Shown: positions 30,588-41,870 of the stretch, one piece after another
Layout: every line of letters starts with the position of its first letter
How positions within the stretch are numbered: position 1 is the stretch's first letter
Assembly (NCBI RefSeq): GCF_964059015.1
Contig: NZ_OZ060383.1
Coordinates: forward strand, 372,001-436,000
DNA: 64,000 nt
Source: Buchnera aphidicola (Hyalopterus amygdali)
Lineage (GTDB): Bacteria; Pseudomonadota; Gammaproteobacteria; Enterobacterales; Enterobacteriaceae
Reading direction: 5' to 3'
Program-made: the position numbers and the translations under genes
Notes under the pieces: model-generated
What the model was told of the DNA's origin: nothing
The model's input: only the letters and a program-made list of their open reading frames with translations
The model's database searches: none

Positions 30588-32396
30588 TTAATTTTTTTTA
30601 CGACGAGAGAAAGATGATTTAAATTCAGTTTTAATAGTATTAGACTTATTCGTACGATTTTCAGAAGAACGACGATTAAAATTTTTATCTTTATTAAAAG
30701 TAGAGCGATTATAAGTGGCTCTATTTTCATAAGTTTTAACATCAAATCGAAATAAGTGCATATTTGTTTGTTTATTCAAAATTCTTGTTTTTGTAAGATG
30801 TTGAATAACATCTTTAGATAGTCCTTTAGGCAACTCTAGAGTTGAATAAGAAGAAAAAAGTTTAATATTACCAATATTACGACTATTTATATTGCCTTCA
30901 TTAGCAATGGCACCAACTATATGACGAACTTCTACGCCATCATCCCGACCTACTTCAATTCGATATAAATCTAAATCTCTGATATCCCGACGTTCACGAC
31001 GATTGCGATTATTACGGTTACCGTCTTCACGTCGACGATCATATTTGAAAACAGCTTCTCTAGATGGACGTTTTAATAAATCTTTTTTGATTATTAAAGG
31101 CCGTTCTCCTTGAGCCATTTTAAGTAAAGCAGCAGCAAGAGTTTTTATATCTAAATCATTAGAAGAATATAATTTATCTAACAAGTTAGAATATTCATCT
31201 AAATCTCTACTTTCTAATTGTTCTTGTACTTTTTTAGAAAATTGTTCAAGTCGTCTTTTACATAACAATTCAATTTTTGGTAATTGAATTTCTGGAATAG
31301 TTTGGTTTATTGTACGTTCAATATTACGTAATAGTCGACGCTCGCGATTTTCAACAAATAACAAAGCCCGACCGGCCCGACCGGCTCGACCTGTACGACC
31401 TATTCGATGCACATAAGATTCTGAATCCATAGGAATATCATAATTAATAACAAAACTAATACGGTCTACATCTAATCCCCGAGCAGCAACATCTGTAGCA
31501 ATTAAAATGTCTAATCGACCATTTTTTAATCGTTCTAAAGTTTGTTCTCGTAGTGCTTGATTCATATCTCCATTTAATGCAGCACTATTATATCCATTAC
31601 GTTCTAAAGCTTCAGAAACCTCTAAAGTTGCATTTTTTGTTTTAACAAAAATAATTGTAGCGGAAAAATCTTCTACTTCTAAAAAGCGGATTAATGCATC
31701 TGTTTTTTTACCAAAAACCATCCAATAACTTTGTTTAATATCTGGACGTGTAGTAATATTTGATTGTATTCTTATTTCTTTAGGATTATTCATAAATCTT
31801 TTAGAAATACGTCGTATAGCTTCTGGCATTGTTGCTGAAAACAAGGCGGTTTGATGTTCTTTAGGTATTTTAGACATAATTGTTTCTACATCTTCTATAA
31901 ATCCCATACGTAACATCTCATCTGCTTCATCTAAAACTAAAGAATCTAAATTTGAAAGGTTGAGTGTTCCTCTCTTTAAATGATCTAACAAACGTCCTGG
32001 AGTTCCTACAACAATTTGAGGACCTTGGCGAAGAGCTCGTAATTGTACTTCGTATCTCTGTCCACCATATAAAGGCAATACATGAATCCCTAAAATATAT
32101 TTAGAAAAACCTGAAAAAGCTTCGGCTACTTGCATAGCTAACTCTCTTGTTGGAGCTAAAACTAAAATTTGAGGTGCTTTTAAGTTAACATTAATATTAT
32201 TTAATAAAGGCAGTGAAAAAGCTGCTGTTTTACCACTACCTGTTTGTGCCATTCCTAATACATCTCGCCCTTCTAAAAGCAATGGAATACAGGCAGATTG
32301 AATAGGAGAAGGTTTAACATATCCCATTTTAGATAAAGATTTAATAATAAAAGGATTTAAACCAAGAAAAGAAAATGTGCTTTCAGTATGAGTCAT
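30588..32396 (-). CDS. deaD: DEAD-box RNA helicase DeaD (CsdA)
   Basis: ATP-dependent RNA helicase for ribosome assembly and cold-adapted mRNA decay. 602 aa (E. coli 629). Q motif, [41 protein letters not shown], and [13 protein letters not shown] in order over residues 1-370; then the dimerisation region and RNA-binding domain ([25 protein letters not shown]). The basic C-terminal tail is short, with Arg/Asn in place of the RGG-like repeats. ATG at 32396 ([12 protein letters not shown]) aligns with E. coli MAEFETTFADLG. A yrbN-like leader ORF ends 17 bases upstream. Confidence 0.96.
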   Translation of the reverse strand: MTHTESTFSFLGLNPFIIKSLSKMGYVKPSPIQSACIPLLLEGRDVLGMAQTGSGKTAAFSLPLLNNINVNLKAPQILVLAPTRELAMQVAEAFSGFSKYILGIHVLPLYGGQRYEVQLRALRQGPQIVVGTPGRLLDHLKRGTLNLSNLDSLVLDEADEMLRMGFIEDVETIMSKIPKEHQTALFSATMPEAIRRISKRFMNNPKEIRIQSNITTRPDIKQSYWMVFGKKTDALIRFLEVEDFSATIIFVKTKNATLEVSEALERNGYNSAALNGDMNQALREQTLERLKNGRLDILIATDVAARGLDVDRISFVINYDIPMDSESYVHRIGRTGRAGRAGRALLFVENRERRLLRNIERTINQTIPEIQLPKIELLCKRRLEQFSKKVQEQLESRDLDEYSNLLDKLYSSNDLDIKTLAAALLKMAQGERPLIIKKDLLKRPSREAVFKYDRRREDGNRNNRNRRERRDIRDLDLYRIEVGRDDGVEVRHIVGAIANEGNINSRNIGNIKLFSSYSTLELPKGLSKDVIQHLTKTRILNKQTNMHLFRFDVKTYENRATYNRSTFNKDKNFNRRSSENRTNKSNTIKTEFKSSFSRRKKN

Positions 32397-32412
32397 GCAA
32401 TAGATATGCCTT

Positions 32413-32472
32413 TTAAGTTACCGGGGCCAGTCTACATAGCTCATGATGAAAATATATGTTTTTTATTCTCAT
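32413..32472 (-). CDS. yrbN: Short leader ORF upstream of deaD, YrbN-like (19 aa)
   Basis: ATG at 32472, stop TAA at 32413-32415; product [19 protein letters not shown]. The segment FHHELCRLA matches the E. coli YrbN leader peptide (FHDELCRLA, recalled from memory), encoded at the same place. The overlapping frame also reads MSYVDWP, which is the start of the old, longer E. coli deaD annotation, so nucleotide conservation covers two frames. Relative to E. coli the ORF stops about 7 codons early, so it no longer overlaps the deaD start. No good ribosome-binding site is visible. Confidence 0.6.
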   Translation of the reverse strand: MRIKNIYFHHELCRLAPVT

Positions 32473-32504
32473 AGAAAGTTGTGAACCGGCTCAAATTAAA
32501 TGAT

Positions 32505-32540
32505 CTAATAAATATATTAAAAATAAAATATATTTATTAG
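32505..32540. repeat. 14-bp perfect inverted repeat in deaD leader
   Basis: CTAATAAATATATT / AATATATTTATTAG with an 8-base loop. AT-rich, but the perfect 14-bp length is unusual. Not followed by a T-run on the minus strand, so it is more likely an mRNA leader hairpin than a terminator of pnp. Confidence 0.55.
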
Positions 32541-32543
32541 TTA

Positions 32544-32586
32544 TTACTAATAATTTTTTTTAAAAATTAAAATGTATTATTAGTAA
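32544..32586. repeat. 11-bp inverted repeat in deaD leader
   Basis: TTACTAATAAT / ATTATTAGTAA with a 21-base loop, 3 bases from the previous inverted repeat. Together they could form a tandem hairpin array in the transcript between pnp and deaD. Confidence 0.45.
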
Positions 32587-32815
32587 ATAATAGTAAATTT
32601 AAAAAAATATGTTTCTAATAAATTATAGAAAAATATAAAAAATTATATACCATACATATGGTACTATTTGATAAAATATAAATCTATATTTTATTAAAAA
32701 TAAAAATTTTTAATTTTTAGGTTTTATATAAAAAAATATAAATCACATAAAAAATTAATATTTTTTATTGTTTTAAAAATAATTATATCAGATATAAATA
32801 TTATTTATAGATTTA

Positions 32816-34912
32816 TTAAATACAACAAGAATTCTCTACTTCTTTAATACTTAATCGCAAACGTCCTTGACGATCTATTTCCAATACTTTTACGGATATT
32901 ATTTGATCTACAGATAAATGATCAGAAACTTTTTCGACTCTTTTGTCAGAAATTTGTGAAATATGAACTAAACCTTCTTTACCAATACCTATTGAAATAA
33001 AAGCACCAAAATCAACAATACGGGTTACTTTTCCAGAATAAATTCGTCCGACTTCAATTTCTGCTGTAATTTCTTCAATTCTACGAATGGCATTTTTTGC
33101 TTTTTCTCCAATTGCAGCAGATATTTTAACTGTACCATCATCTTCTATTTCAATTATAGTTCCTGTTTCTTCCGTTAACATGCGGATTACAGATCCTCCT
33201 TTACCAATAACATCTTTGATTTTTTCAGGGTTTATTTTGATTGTATGTATACGAGGAGCAAATTCAGATATTTCATTTCTAGGCTGGCTTAAAGCTTTTT
33301 TCATAATATTTAAAATATGCAAACGTGCAGATTTTGCTTTGTTTAAAGCAATTCGCATAATTTCATTAGTAATTCCTTCTATTTTTATGTCCATTTGTAA
33401 TGCTGTAATTCCATTTTCTGTCCCAGCAACTTTAAAATCCATATCTCCTAAATGATCTTCATCACCTAAAATATCTGAAAGTAAAACATATTTTTCTTTT
33501 TCTTTTACTAAACCCATAGATATTCCTGCGACAGCAGATGTAATTGGTACACCAGCATCCATTAATGCCAACGATGCCCCACAAACAGACGCCATGGAAG
33601 AAGAACCATTAGATTCAGTAATTTCAGATACTATTCTTATAGTATAAGGAAAATTATCTAATTTAGGCATAACTGCTAAAAGACTTCTTTTTGCTAGGCG
33701 GCCATGACCGATTTCTCGTCTCTTAGGAGATCCTACTATCCCAATTTCGCCAACAGAATAGGGGGGAAAATTGTAATGAAATAAAAAATTATCAGTTTTA
33801 TCACCTAACAATTCATCTAAATTTTGTGCATCCCTTGATGTACCTAAGGTAACGGAAACTAAAGATTGTGTTTCACCTCGAGTAAATAAAGCTGATCCAT
33901 GAGTACGGGGTAAAACACCAGTTCTCACATCCAGTGCACGAATCATATCTTTCTCTCTTCCATCAATACGATTTTCATTATTTAATATGCGCTTACGTAC
34001 AATTTTTTTTTCAATTTTTTGAAAAATATCTTCAATTTCTGATATATCTATATTTTCATTTTCATTCAAGAAAAATTTTGTTATATCTTCTTTGATAGAA
34101 TTTAATTTGGCATATCTATCTTCTTTATTTAATATTAAATATGCATGACTTATATCTTTTTCAAATAAATTTATAATTTTTAACTCTAATTCCTTATTCG
34201 TTTCAGGATAAGATATAATCCAAGGCAATTTGCTTGTTTCGTTTGATAATGAACGAATATTATTAATAACTACTTGCTGTTGTTGATGACCAAACATAAT
34301 TGCATTAAGTACTATATCTTCACTTAATATTTTTGATTCTGCTTCTACCATTAAAACAGCATTTTGAGTACCCGAAACCACTAGGTCTAAAAAACTAGAT
34401 TTCATATCTTCTGTAGTAGGATTTAAAATATATTGATTATTAATAAAACCAACTCTTGCAGCTCCCACTGGTCCAGAAAATGGCATTCCTGATAAACTTA
34501 ATGCTGCCGATGCACCTATAATAGAAATTATATCAGGATTTATTTGCGGATTAACTGAAACTACTGTAGCAATTATTTGAACTTCATTGAAAAATCCTTT
34601 AGGAAATAAAGGTCTAATGGGTCTATCAATTAATCGAGCAGTTAATATTTCGTTTTCATTAGGACGTCCTTCTCTTCTAAAAAATCCACCAGGTATACGA
34701 CCTACAGCATATGTACGTTCTTGATAATTAACTGTAAGAGGAAAAAACTTTTGATGGGGATGTATCTTTTTTTCCCCAACAACAGTGACAAAAACTGCTG
34801 TATCATCCATACTAGCCATAACGGATGCTGTAGCTTGTCGAGCCATCATACCTGTTTCTAAGGTAATTGTATGTTGGCCATATTGAAATTTACGTACAAT
34901 GGGATTCAGCAA
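32816..34912 (-). CDS. pnp: Polynucleotide phosphorylase
   Basis: Phosphorolytic 3'-5' exoribonuclease, partner of RNase E in the degradosome. 698 aa (E. coli 711). Two RNase PH domains separated by a helical domain; active-site aspartates in [14 protein letters not shown] domain with [14 protein letters not shown]1 domain [20 protein letters not shown]. Downstream of rpsO on the same strand, as in E. coli. A leader hairpin lies upstream (34959-34981). Confidence 0.97.
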   Translation of the reverse strand: MLNPIVRKFQYGQHTITLETGMMARQATASVMASMDDTAVFVTVVGEKKIHPHQKFFPLTVNYQERTYAVGRIPGGFFRREGRPNENEILTARLIDRPIRPLFPKGFFNEVQIIATVVSVNPQINPDIISIIGASAALSLSGMPFSGPVGAARVGFINNQYILNPTTEDMKSSFLDLVVSGTQNAVLMVEAESKILSEDIVLNAIMFGHQQQQVVINNIRSLSNETSKLPWIISYPETNKELELKIINLFEKDISHAYLILNKEDRYAKLNSIKEDITKFFLNENENIDISEIEDIFQKIEKKIVRKRILNNENRIDGREKDMIRALDVRTGVLPRTHGSALFTRGETQSLVSVTLGTSRDAQNLDELLGDKTDNFLFHYNFPPYSVGEIGIVGSPKRREIGHGRLAKRSLLAVMPKLDNFPYTIRIVSEITESNGSSSMASVCGASLALMDAGVPITSAVAGISMGLVKEKEKYVLLSDILGDEDHLGDMDFKVAGTENGITALQMDIKIEGITNEIMRIALNKAKSARLHILNIMKKALSQPRNEISEFAPRIHTIKINPEKIKDVIGKGGSVIRMLTEETGTIIEIEDDGTVKISAAIGEKAKNAIRRIEEITAEIEVGRIYSGKVTRIVDFGAFISIGIGKEGLVHISQISDKRVEKVSDHLSVDQIISVKVLEIDRQGRLRLSIKEVENSCCI

Positions 34913-34958
34913 AATAATATCCTTAATATAAGACTAATTTTTTATTTATTAAAAAATA

Positions 34959-34981
34959 AAAATTCTAAATATTAGAATTTT
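34959..34981 (-). promoter_or_regulatory. Hairpin in the pnp leader
   Basis: AAAATTCTAA / TTAGAATTTT, 10-bp perfect stem with a 3-base loop, 47 bases upstream of the pnp ATG. E. coli pnp has a leader stem-loop in this position cut by RNase III as part of PNPase autoregulation. Equivalence is by position only; the sequence differs and the stem is much shorter than a typical RNase III site. Confidence 0.4.
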
Positions 34982-35108
34982 GAGTAAATATAATTTTCCC
35001 TGATAAATTCTAGAAAAAAATATTTTTTAAAAAATAAATTTATTTATTTTTTAATGATTTTTAAATTGATTTATTACAAAAAAAGTATTTAAACACGATT
35101 GTAAAAAA

Positions 35109-35126
35109 AAGGGCTCAAAAGCCCTT
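35109..35126 (-). terminator. Intrinsic terminator after rpsO
   Basis: On the minus strand AAGGGCT TTTG AGCCCTT is followed directly by six T's. 7-bp stem, 4-base loop, 55 bases after the rpsO stop. E. coli also has a partial terminator between rpsO and pnp. Confidence 0.9.
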
Positions 35127-35180
35127 AATGAGAAATTTTTCTTAAATTAAAAATTTTTAAATATTTTTAACATAAATTTT

Positions 35181-35450
35181 TTAGCGTCTTAATTTTAAAC
35201 TTTTAATTAATGCGGTATAATTAGAAATATCTTTTTTCTTTAAATAATTCAATAATTTGCGACGCTTTGAAACCATATTTAAAAGACCTCTACGACCACA
35301 ATGATCTTTTTTATGTTGAGAAAAATGTAATTGAAGATGATTAATTTGATTTGTCAAAAGTGCGATTTGAACTTCTGTTTTCCCAGTATTTTTTTCATTT
35401 TTACTATATTTCAAAACTGTTTCTTTTATACTTATTGAACTAAGAGACAT
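35181..35450 (-). CDS. rpsO: Small ribosomal subunit protein uS15
   Basis: 89 aa, equal to E. coli S15. GGAGTG six bases upstream selects the ATG at 35450 ([12 protein letters not shown]) over an in-frame ATG at 35462. The conserved core [36 protein letters not shown] binds 16S helix 22. First gene of the rpsO-pnp pair. Confidence 0.97.
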   Translation of the reverse strand: MSLSSISIKETVLKYSKNEKNTGKTEVQIALLTNQINHLQLHFSQHKKDHCGRRGLLNMVSKRRKLLNYLKKKDISNYTALIKSLKLRR

Positions 35451-35550
35451 GTGACACTCCATATTTTTTAACTATATAAAACTATTTTCAATTTAATAAA
35501 ATTATTTAAAAAATAATATCACGCTATTATTAAATTTAATATAGATTAAA

Positions 35551-36489
35551 TTAATTAGTTAAGATCGAAACTAATCGATATGGTATTAATAATTCTCCAG
35601 TAAAAATTTTTCCTAATCCAATAAAATTATTATTATATTCTTCGAAAACACGAACTAAACTATTTTCAATGTTAGATATAAAATTAATTTTTTGCCCTAA
35701 TTTAAAAAAAGATGATTGCTTCATAGAAATATATATTTTAGGAAAATGACAAATTGGAGTATCTATAGGCATTAATAAATTATCTAATTTTGTGAAAATA
35801 TCTCTTTTTTCAATCTTTTTTTTGTTTAGTAAATTTTTTAAAAAAGATATTGATTTTAATTTAGAATAAGGAAGCAAGCTTATTTTTAAACGACGCAATG
35901 AAATAACATGAGCTCCACAAAGTAATTGTTCTCCTAAATCTTCAATAAATGTTCTAATATAAGTACCTTTTGAACAATACACATTTAATTCGATCCAATC
36001 TTTTCCTTGTTTAAGAAGATCAATTTTATATATAAAAACATGTCTTATGCTACGTTCAATTTTTATCCCCCTTCGGGCATATTTATATAAGGGTATACCA
36101 CGATATTTAATTGCTGAATACATTGAAGGTATTTGATTAATTGAACCTGTTAATTTCTTTAATGCAGAACTCAGTTCAAAAAAATTAAATAAAATAGGTC
36201 TTTTTTTTAAAATTGTACCATAAGAATCACCTGTAGATGTGCTTTCACCAAATTTAGCAATTACATTATATTTTTTATCAGATTGATTTAAATAATTAGA
36301 AAATTTTGTGCTTTCACCAAAACAAATTGGTAACATACCTGTAGCTAAAGGATCTAAAGTACCAATATAACCTGCTTTTTTAGCATTAAAAATATTTTTC
36401 ACTTCTTGTAAAGCACTATTAGAAGATATTCCTTTAGGTTTATCTAACAACAAAAAACCATTAACATCACGTTTTTTATGAAAAAACAT
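35551..36489 (-). CDS. truB: tRNA pseudouridine-55 synthase TruB
   Basis: Makes pseudouridine 55 in the T-loop of all tRNAs. 312 aa (E. coli 314). GFLLLDKPKGISSNSALQ at the N-terminus, the catalytic aspartate in GYIGTLDPLATGMLP, KYNVIAKFG, and the C-terminal PUA-like region. AAAGGA precedes the ATG. In the operon infB-rbfA-truB-rpsO, as in E. coli. Confidence 0.96.
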   Translation of the reverse strand: MFFHKKRDVNGFLLLDKPKGISSNSALQEVKNIFNAKKAGYIGTLDPLATGMLPICFGESTKFSNYLNQSDKKYNVIAKFGESTSTGDSYGTILKKRPILFNFFELSSALKKLTGSINQIPSMYSAIKYRGIPLYKYARRGIKIERSIRHVFIYKIDLLKQGKDWIELNVYCSKGTYIRTFIEDLGEQLLCGAHVISLRRLKISLLPYSKLKSISFLKNLLNKKKIEKRDIFTKLDNLLMPIDTPICHFPKIYISMKQSSFFKLGQKINFISNIENSLVRVFEEYNNNFIGLGKIFTGELLIPYRLVSILTN

Positions 36490-36509
36490 TTATTTATCCT
36501 TTATTTTAT

Positions 36510-36884
36510 TCATAACATAATGTTATTATCTTTTTTTACTTTATTTAATAATATAGAAATTTTATTACCCTTAAAAAATGAGTCATCATGAAAAAAAACA
36601 ATATTTGGAACCATTCTTAAATTCATTGTCTTACATAATAATTTTCGAATGTAACCAGAGGCTTTATTTAATAACATTAATATCTTTTTTACAGTTAAAT
36701 TATTTTCAGTTTCTAAAAAACTAATAAAAACTTGAGCATAAGATAAATCTCTTGATAATCGTACTTGAGAAACTGTTATCATAATCTTCACACGTGGATC
36801 TTTAAGAGAATATTGTATAATCATAGCTATTTTTTTTTGTAATTCTTGAGCAATTCGAGAAGATCGATTAAATGATTTTTCCAT
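36510..36884 (-). CDS. rbfA: 30S ribosome-binding factor RbfA
   Basis: 124 aa (E. coli 133). KH-like fold: FNRSSRIAQELQKKIAMIIQ, DPRVKIMITVSQVRLSRDLSYAQVFISFL, and LRMVPNIVFFHDDSF. Helps 16S 5'-end maturation and cold adaptation. The C-terminal extension of E. coli is shortened and Lys-rich. Between infB and truB. Confidence 0.95.
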   Translation of the reverse strand: MEKSFNRSSRIAQELQKKIAMIIQYSLKDPRVKIMITVSQVRLSRDLSYAQVFISFLETENNLTVKKILMLLNKASGYIRKLLCKTMNLRMVPNIVFFHDDSFFKGNKISILLNKVKKDNNIML

Positions 36885-36943
36885 AATTTTATTACCAAAT
36901 TTAAGATATTGTAAAAATATATAATATTCTATAACATGAATTT

Positions 36944-39535
36944 TTATAATATTCTTTTTACTTCTTTTATTTCAAATACTTCTATATTATCTCCAATGCG
37001 AATATCGTTATAATTTTTTATACCAATTCCACATTCCATTCCATTTCGTATTTCATTTATATCTTCTTTAAAACGACGTAATGATTCCAACTCCCCTTCA
37101 TATACAACTATATTATCTCTTAATATGCGAATCGGATTTTTTCGTTTAATAATGCCTTCAGTTACCATACATCCAGCAATTAAACCAAATTGAGGAGATT
37201 TAAATATATTTCTTACTTCAGCTAAACCAATAATATTTTGTTTTAGTTCAGGTGACAAAAGACCTGTCATAGCTAATTTTACTTCGTCAATTAAATGATA
37301 AATAACTGAATAATAACGCAAATCTAAATTTTCTAAATTAATTATTTTTTTAGCAGAAGCATCTGCTCGAACATTAAAACCCAAAATAATAGCATTCGAC
37401 GCTAATGCTAAAGAGGCATCATTTTCAGTAATCCCACCAATACCTGATCCTATAATATTTACTTTTACTTCATCAGTAGATAGTTTTTTTAATGCTCCAG
37501 AAATAGCTTCTAATGAACCCTGTACATCAGATTTAAGAATAATTTTTAATTCAGAAAAATTACTTTTTTTTATTTTTTCAAACATATTTTCTAAACTTGA
37601 TCTATTTTGATTTGCTAACTTCATTTCACGAGATTTATTTTTTCTATAATAAGATACTTCTTTAGCTTTTTTTTCATTACGTACTACAGTTATTTTATCA
37701 CCTGCAAATGGAACTTTAGATAACCCTAAAACTTCTACTGGAATTGATGGACCTGCACTATTTATTAATTTTCCAATTTCGTTGCGCAAAACCTTAATAC
37801 GACCATACTCTAAACCACATAATATAATATCTCCTTTTTTTAAACTCCCTTTTTGAACTAAAACAGTTGCAATTGGTCCTCGACCTTTATCAAGAAAAGA
37901 CTCTATTACTACGCCCTCAGCCATACCTGAAGATATAGCGTTAAGCTCTAATATTTCTGATTGTAGTAGTATAGTATTTAACAACTGATCTATACCTTCT
38001 CCAGTTTTTGCAGAAACTGATACAAATATATTATCTCCCCCCCATTCTTCTGAAAGAATGTCATGTTTTGTTAAATCATTTTTAATTTGGTTTATATTTG
38101 AATTAATTTTATCTATTTTATTAATAGCAACTATAATTGGAACATTCGCTTCTTTTGCATGTTGAATTGCTTCAATTGTTTGCGGTTTCACTCCATCATC
38201 AGCTGCAACAACTAATACAACAATATCAGTAATCTTAACTCCTCGAGATCTCATACCTGTAAAAGCAGAATGTCCTGGAGTATCTAAAAAAGTAATAGAT
38301 CCTAAATCAGTAGTAACATAATAAGCACCAATGTTTTGCGTAATACCACCTGCTTCATTACATGCGACTTTTGTAGAACGAATATAATCTAATAGTGATG
38401 TCTTTCCATGATCAACATGTCCCATAATAGTTACTACAGGAGCACGTATCATAGAAACATTATTTCCCGTATCACGGTCTTTCATCACTCGTTCTTCTAA
38501 TTCATTTTCACGATGTAAAATAACTTTATGACCCATTTCTTCTGCAATTAATTGAGCAGTTTCTTGATCAAGAATATGATTAATTGTACCTATTATTCCC
38601 ATATTCATCATATTTTTTATTACTTCAGAACTTTTTATTGCCATTTTGTTAGCCAATTCAGAAACTGTAATAGTATGATTAATTACAACATCTCTATTAA
38701 CAACAACTTCTGGTTTTTTAAAAATCTGTTGTAATAAAACAGATTTATTTTTTTGTTTTATGTTTTTCCTATTTTTAGAAACTCTAATTTCATCTTTTTT
38801 ATTTTTTATTTTACTATTTTTTTTATTATTTTTGTTTTGACGATAATTTTTTGTATTTCTATAATAATTTCTTTTATTTTTTTCTATTTCTGAATTATTT
38901 TCATCTTCAATATTTCGAATATGAATTGATTTTGATAAATGATAGTCTTTATCTTCTTTTTTATGCAATTTTAAATTTTCAGTGCTTTCTTTGATTATAG
39001 ATTTTGTATGAAATCCATGTTTTTTTAAATCTGTATTTTTCTTAAAAGACTTGTTTTTTTCATTTTTTTTAACAACATTTGTTTTTTTTAATTGACTTAA
39101 TTTATTTAAATTTGTTAAATTTTTATTAACTCTATTTTCTTCTGAAATATTGATATTTTTTTCAAAAACTTTTTCATTTAAAATATTTTTTTGTTCTTTT
39201 TTTTGATATATAAGTTTATCTTTTAATAAAGATTCTAATTCAGATTTATTACTTTTAGTATATGATCTTTTTTTTCTTACTTCTATTTGAACAGATTTAT
39301 TCTTTCCTCCTGGAGTTAAAACATTTAAAGTGCTTCGTGTTTTTCTTTGTAAAACAAAAGTATTTAAACAAGATTTCTTTTTATTCTCTAAATATTTTAA
39401 TAAATTTTTCTTTTCTTCTAAATTAATAGAATCATTTTCATTTTTTAAAATGCCAATTTCAGATAACTTTTTAATTAATTCTTGAACAGGCATTTTAATT
39501 TCATTTGATAAATTTTTTAAATTTACTTCAACCAT
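36944..39535 (-). CDS. infB: Translation initiation factor IF-2
   Basis: Start ATG 39535 ([14 protein letters not shown]) has AGGAAGGAAT upstream; the frame is also open further 5' into nusA but that is rejected. About 863 aa (E. coli 890). N-terminal IF2N helical domain, a Lys/Asn-rich low-complexity linker (about residues 100-270), then the GTPase: [12 protein letters not shown] (G1), DTPGHSAF (G3), NKIDKI (G4), and domains II-IV that bind fMet-tRNA. The nusA stop is only one base before this start codon, indicating tight coupling. Confidence 0.97.
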   Translation of the reverse strand: MVEVNLKNLSNEIKMPVQELIKKLSEIGILKNENDSINLEEKKNLLKYLENKKKSCLNTFVLQRKTRSTLNVLTPGGKNKSVQIEVRKKRSYTKSNKSELESLLKDKLIYQKKEQKNILNEKVFEKNINISEENRVNKNLTNLNKLSQLKKTNVVKKNEKNKSFKKNTDLKKHGFHTKSIIKESTENLKLHKKEDKDYHLSKSIHIRNIEDENNSEIEKNKRNYYRNTKNYRQNKNNKKNSKIKNKKDEIRVSKNRKNIKQKNKSVLLQQIFKKPEVVVNRDVVINHTITVSELANKMAIKSSEVIKNMMNMGIIGTINHILDQETAQLIAEEMGHKVILHRENELEERVMKDRDTGNNVSMIRAPVVTIMGHVDHGKTSLLDYIRSTKVACNEAGGITQNIGAYYVTTDLGSITFLDTPGHSAFTGMRSRGVKITDIVVLVVAADDGVKPQTIEAIQHAKEANVPIIVAINKIDKINSNINQIKNDLTKHDILSEEWGGDNIFVSVSAKTGEGIDQLLNTILLQSEILELNAISSGMAEGVVIESFLDKGRGPIATVLVQKGSLKKGDIILCGLEYGRIKVLRNEIGKLINSAGPSIPVEVLGLSKVPFAGDKITVVRNEKKAKEVSYYRKNKSREMKLANQNRSSLENMFEKIKKSNFSELKIILKSDVQGSLEAISGALKKLSTDEVKVNIIGSGIGGITENDASLALASNAIILGFNVRADASAKKIINLENLDLRYYSVIYHLIDEVKLAMTGLLSPELKQNIIGLAEVRNIFKSPQFGLIAGCMVTEGIIKRKNPIRILRDNIVVYEGELESLRRFKEDINEIRNGMECGIGIKNYNDIRIGDNIEVFEIKEVKRIL

Positions 39536-39536
39536 A

Positions 39537-41039
39537 CTATTCCTTCCTATTATTAGACTTATCACCAAACCAACATATATTACGAGCTTCCATAATTAGC
39601 AAACCGGCTTGATCAGAACTTAAATTTTTAATATCAATTAAATCATCTATCCCTTGATTAGCTAATTCTTCTACGGTAAATATATTTTTTTCAGCTAATT
39701 TTAAAGCTAATACTTGACTCATACCATTTATATTTAACAAACCTTTTTCAATTTTTTTGTTTTTAATTTGATTTCTTTGATCTTCTTCTATAAGAAGTAA
39801 TCCCTTTTTAGCACCATCTCGAACTAATTGTACTTCTTTTCTAGTTAGATTATTAATGGATAACAATTCATTAAATGGTATATAAGCTAATTCTTCAAGA
39901 GAAGAAAATCCCTCTTTAACTAAAATATTAATAATTTTTTCGTTAACATTTAAATTTTTTTTAAAAGTACTAAATGCAATATGAGCTTCTTCTTTATGTT
40001 TAGCATGAAGATCTTCTGTGGTCATAACATTAAGTTCCCAACCACTAATCTGAGAAGCTAATCGAACATTTTGACCATTTCGTCCAATGGCTTGCGCTAA
40101 ATTAGTTGAATCTACAGCAATATCCATAGTATGATGATCTTCATCTACTATAATGGAAACAACATCAGCAGGCGCCATGGCGTTAATCACAAATTGTGCA
40201 GGATTATCATCCCATAAAATAATATCAATTCGCTCCCCACACAATTCACTTGAGACAGCTTGTACACGTGCTCCTCTCATACCAACACAAGCTCCCACTG
40301 GATCAATACGCTGATCATTTGTTTTTACTGCTATTTTAGCTCGCGAACCAGGATCACGTGCAGCAGCTTTAATTTCAATAATTTCCTCTCCAATTTCAGG
40401 AACTTCTATACGAAATAATTCAATTAACATTTCAACTTTAGAGCGACTTAGAAATAATTGAGCCCCACGAGATTCTGGATACACTCCATATAAAATACCA
40501 CGAATACGATCTCCAGGACGAAAATTTTCTCGGGGTAACATACCTTCTCGCAAAATTAATGCTTCAGCATTATTACCTAGGTCTAAAGCAAGATTATCTC
40601 GGTGAATTTTTTTAACTATTCCAGTAATTATTTGGCCAATATGCTTTCGAAATTGATCAACCAACATTGCTCGTTCTGCTTCGCGTACTTTTTGGACAAT
40701 TACCTGTTTTGCAGTTTGAGTTGTTATTCTGTCAAAATTAACAGATTTTATTTTATCTTCTATATAATCATTAATTTTAACTTGGTCACCCTCAAAACAA
40801 GCAGCTTCTAAAGTAATTTCTTTTGTTGGATTTGTTACTATCTCTACTACCATCCATCGTCTAAAAGTACTAAAATTTCCCGTTTTACGATTTATACTCA
40901 CTCGAACATCAATTTCTTGTTCATGTTTTTTCTTAGTTGCTGTTGCTAATGCAATTTCTAAAGCTTCAAAAATTTTTTCGCGTGGAAGCGATTTCTCATT
41001 AGAGACAGCTTCTACAACAGCTAAGATTTCTTTATTCAT
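39537..41039 (-). CDS. nusA: Transcription termination/antitermination factor NusA
   Basis: Start ATG 41039 ([16 protein letters not shown], as E. coli) with GAGG nine bases upstream; an in-frame start at 41054 is rejected. 500 aa (E. coli 495). N-terminal RNAP-binding domain, S1 domain, two KH domains ([31 protein letters not shown]) and two C-terminal acidic repeats ending [10 protein letters not shown]. coli rimP, normally upstream, is missing. A strong terminator sits only about 48 bases before the start (41087-41110). Confidence 0.97.
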   Translation of the reverse strand: MNKEILAVVEAVSNEKSLPREKIFEALEIALATATKKKHEQEIDVRVSINRKTGNFSTFRRWMVVEIVTNPTKEITLEAACFEGDQVKINDYIEDKIKSVNFDRITTQTAKQVIVQKVREAERAMLVDQFRKHIGQIITGIVKKIHRDNLALDLGNNAEALILREGMLPRENFRPGDRIRGILYGVYPESRGAQLFLSRSKVEMLIELFRIEVPEIGEEIIEIKAAARDPGSRAKIAVKTNDQRIDPVGACVGMRGARVQAVSSELCGERIDIILWDDNPAQFVINAMAPADVVSIIVDEDHHTMDIAVDSTNLAQAIGRNGQNVRLASQISGWELNVMTTEDLHAKHKEEAHIAFSTFKKNLNVNEKIINILVKEGFSSLEELAYIPFNELLSINNLTRKEVQLVRDGAKKGLLLIEEDQRNQIKNKKIEKGLLNINGMSQVLALKLAEKNIFTVEELANQGIDDLIDIKNLSSDQAGLLIMEARNICWFGDKSNNRKE

Positions 41040-41086
41040 CTTAGACAACCTCAAACTAAAAATTTTTTAAATAAATATCATAATAA

Positions 41087-41110
41087 AAAACCCCGAAAAT
41101 TCGGGGTTTT
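41087..41110 (-). terminator. GC-rich terminator between tRNA-Leu and nusA
   Basis: AAAACCCCGAA / TTCGGGGTTTT, 11-bp perfect stem with a 2-base loop, T-tail on the minus strand and A's on the other side. It lies about 105 bases after the tRNA-Leu 3' end and about 48 bases before the nusA start. Confidence 0.85.
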
Positions 41111-41214
41111 AGGTAAGATCACCCTATTAATAAAATAATAAAAAACTAAAATACCTTTTATATAAAAAAAATTTTTTTAAAATGGAAAAAAGATTAATTG
41201 AATACTTAAAATAT

Positions 41215-41296
41215 TACCGAGGATGGGACTTGAACCCATATGCTTATTAGCATTATCCCCTCAAGATAACGTGTCTACCAATTCCACCACCTCGGT
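41215..41296 (-). tRNA. leuU: tRNA-Leu, anticodon GAG
   Basis: Read on the minus strand it starts ACCGAGGTGGTGGAATTGG and ends CCTCGGT plus discriminator A. The 7-bp acceptor stem pairs exactly, the anticodon loop is TTGAGGG (GAG complementary to 41260-41262), a long variable arm is present, and the T loop reads GGGTTCAAGTCCC. CCA is not encoded. In E. coli leuU lies next to secG, as here. Confidence 0.95.
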
Positions 41297-41342
41297 ATTA
41301 TCATTAGATATATAAAAAAATATAAACTAATATATTTAAAAT

Positions 41343-41669
41343 TTAATTTGGCAGTTCATTATTTAATATTTTTAATTCCTCTTTTCTATTCATAAACACT
41401 TTTTGTTTTTTATTATCTAAAAAAAAATCTGAATTAACTTTTTTATCATTAATATTACATAAAATAATACTGATAATTAAAAAACAGCAGGCAATTACTC
41501 CAATAGAATTTTTTAAAAAACCACCATTTCTAAAACTATTAAAAATTTTAAAATGATTTGATGTATTTAAATGAATATTATTACTAAACCCCTTCCCTGA
41601 CTGTAATAAAATTAAAAAAATTAAGGAAAAAGAAATTAAAACTAAAAAAATTAAAAAAAATAAATACAT
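41343..41669 (-). CDS. secG: Preprotein translocase subunit SecG
   Basis: 108 aa (E. coli 110). Two hydrophobic segments (residues about 2-22 and 52-72) flank the conserved loop LLQSGKGFSNN; the second reads IGVIACCFLIISIILC. Accessory subunit of the SecYEG channel in the inner membrane. The loop and the hydrophilic C-terminal tail are drifted and Asn/Lys-rich. Next to tRNA-Leu and glmM, as in E. coli. Confidence 0.9.
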   Translation of the reverse strand: MYLFFLIFLVLISFSLIFLILLQSGKGFSNNIHLNTSNHFKIFNSFRNGGFLKNSIGVIACCFLIISIILCNINDKKVNSDFFLDNKKQKVFMNRKEELKILNNELPN

Positions 41670-41870
41670 ACAATATTACTATCCTCTTATATAAATCATT
41701 TTTTAAATATAAATATCTTAGGAAAATTTTATTTAAAAAATACGTTATATTTATAGATAAAAACAGATCAAATATATTTTTTAAAAAAATTTTTAATAAA
41801 TATGAATTATTTTTTTCTAAAGTATTTTAAATAGTATATATCAAAATATATATTTTTTTAATTTAAAAAA

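Larger units (their letters stand above)
32397..32815 (-). other. deaD leader / pnp-deaD intergenic region
   Basis: 419 bases on the site of E. coli nlpI, which is lost. Read on the minus strand it contains, from pnp towards deaD: a small hairpin TACCATA/TATGGTA (32648-32663), two AT-rich hairpins (32544-32586 and 32505-32540), a GC-rich patch (32413-32492) and the short yrbN-like ORF. E. coli deaD also has an unusually long structured 5' UTR. I see no nlpI remnant. Confidence 0.65.

Noticed and set aside
30533-30745. 70-codon minus-strand ORF overlapping the deaD 3' end
   Set aside because: Alternate frame of the basic deaD tail; repetitive Leu/Ile content follows from the Arg/Asn codons of deaD.
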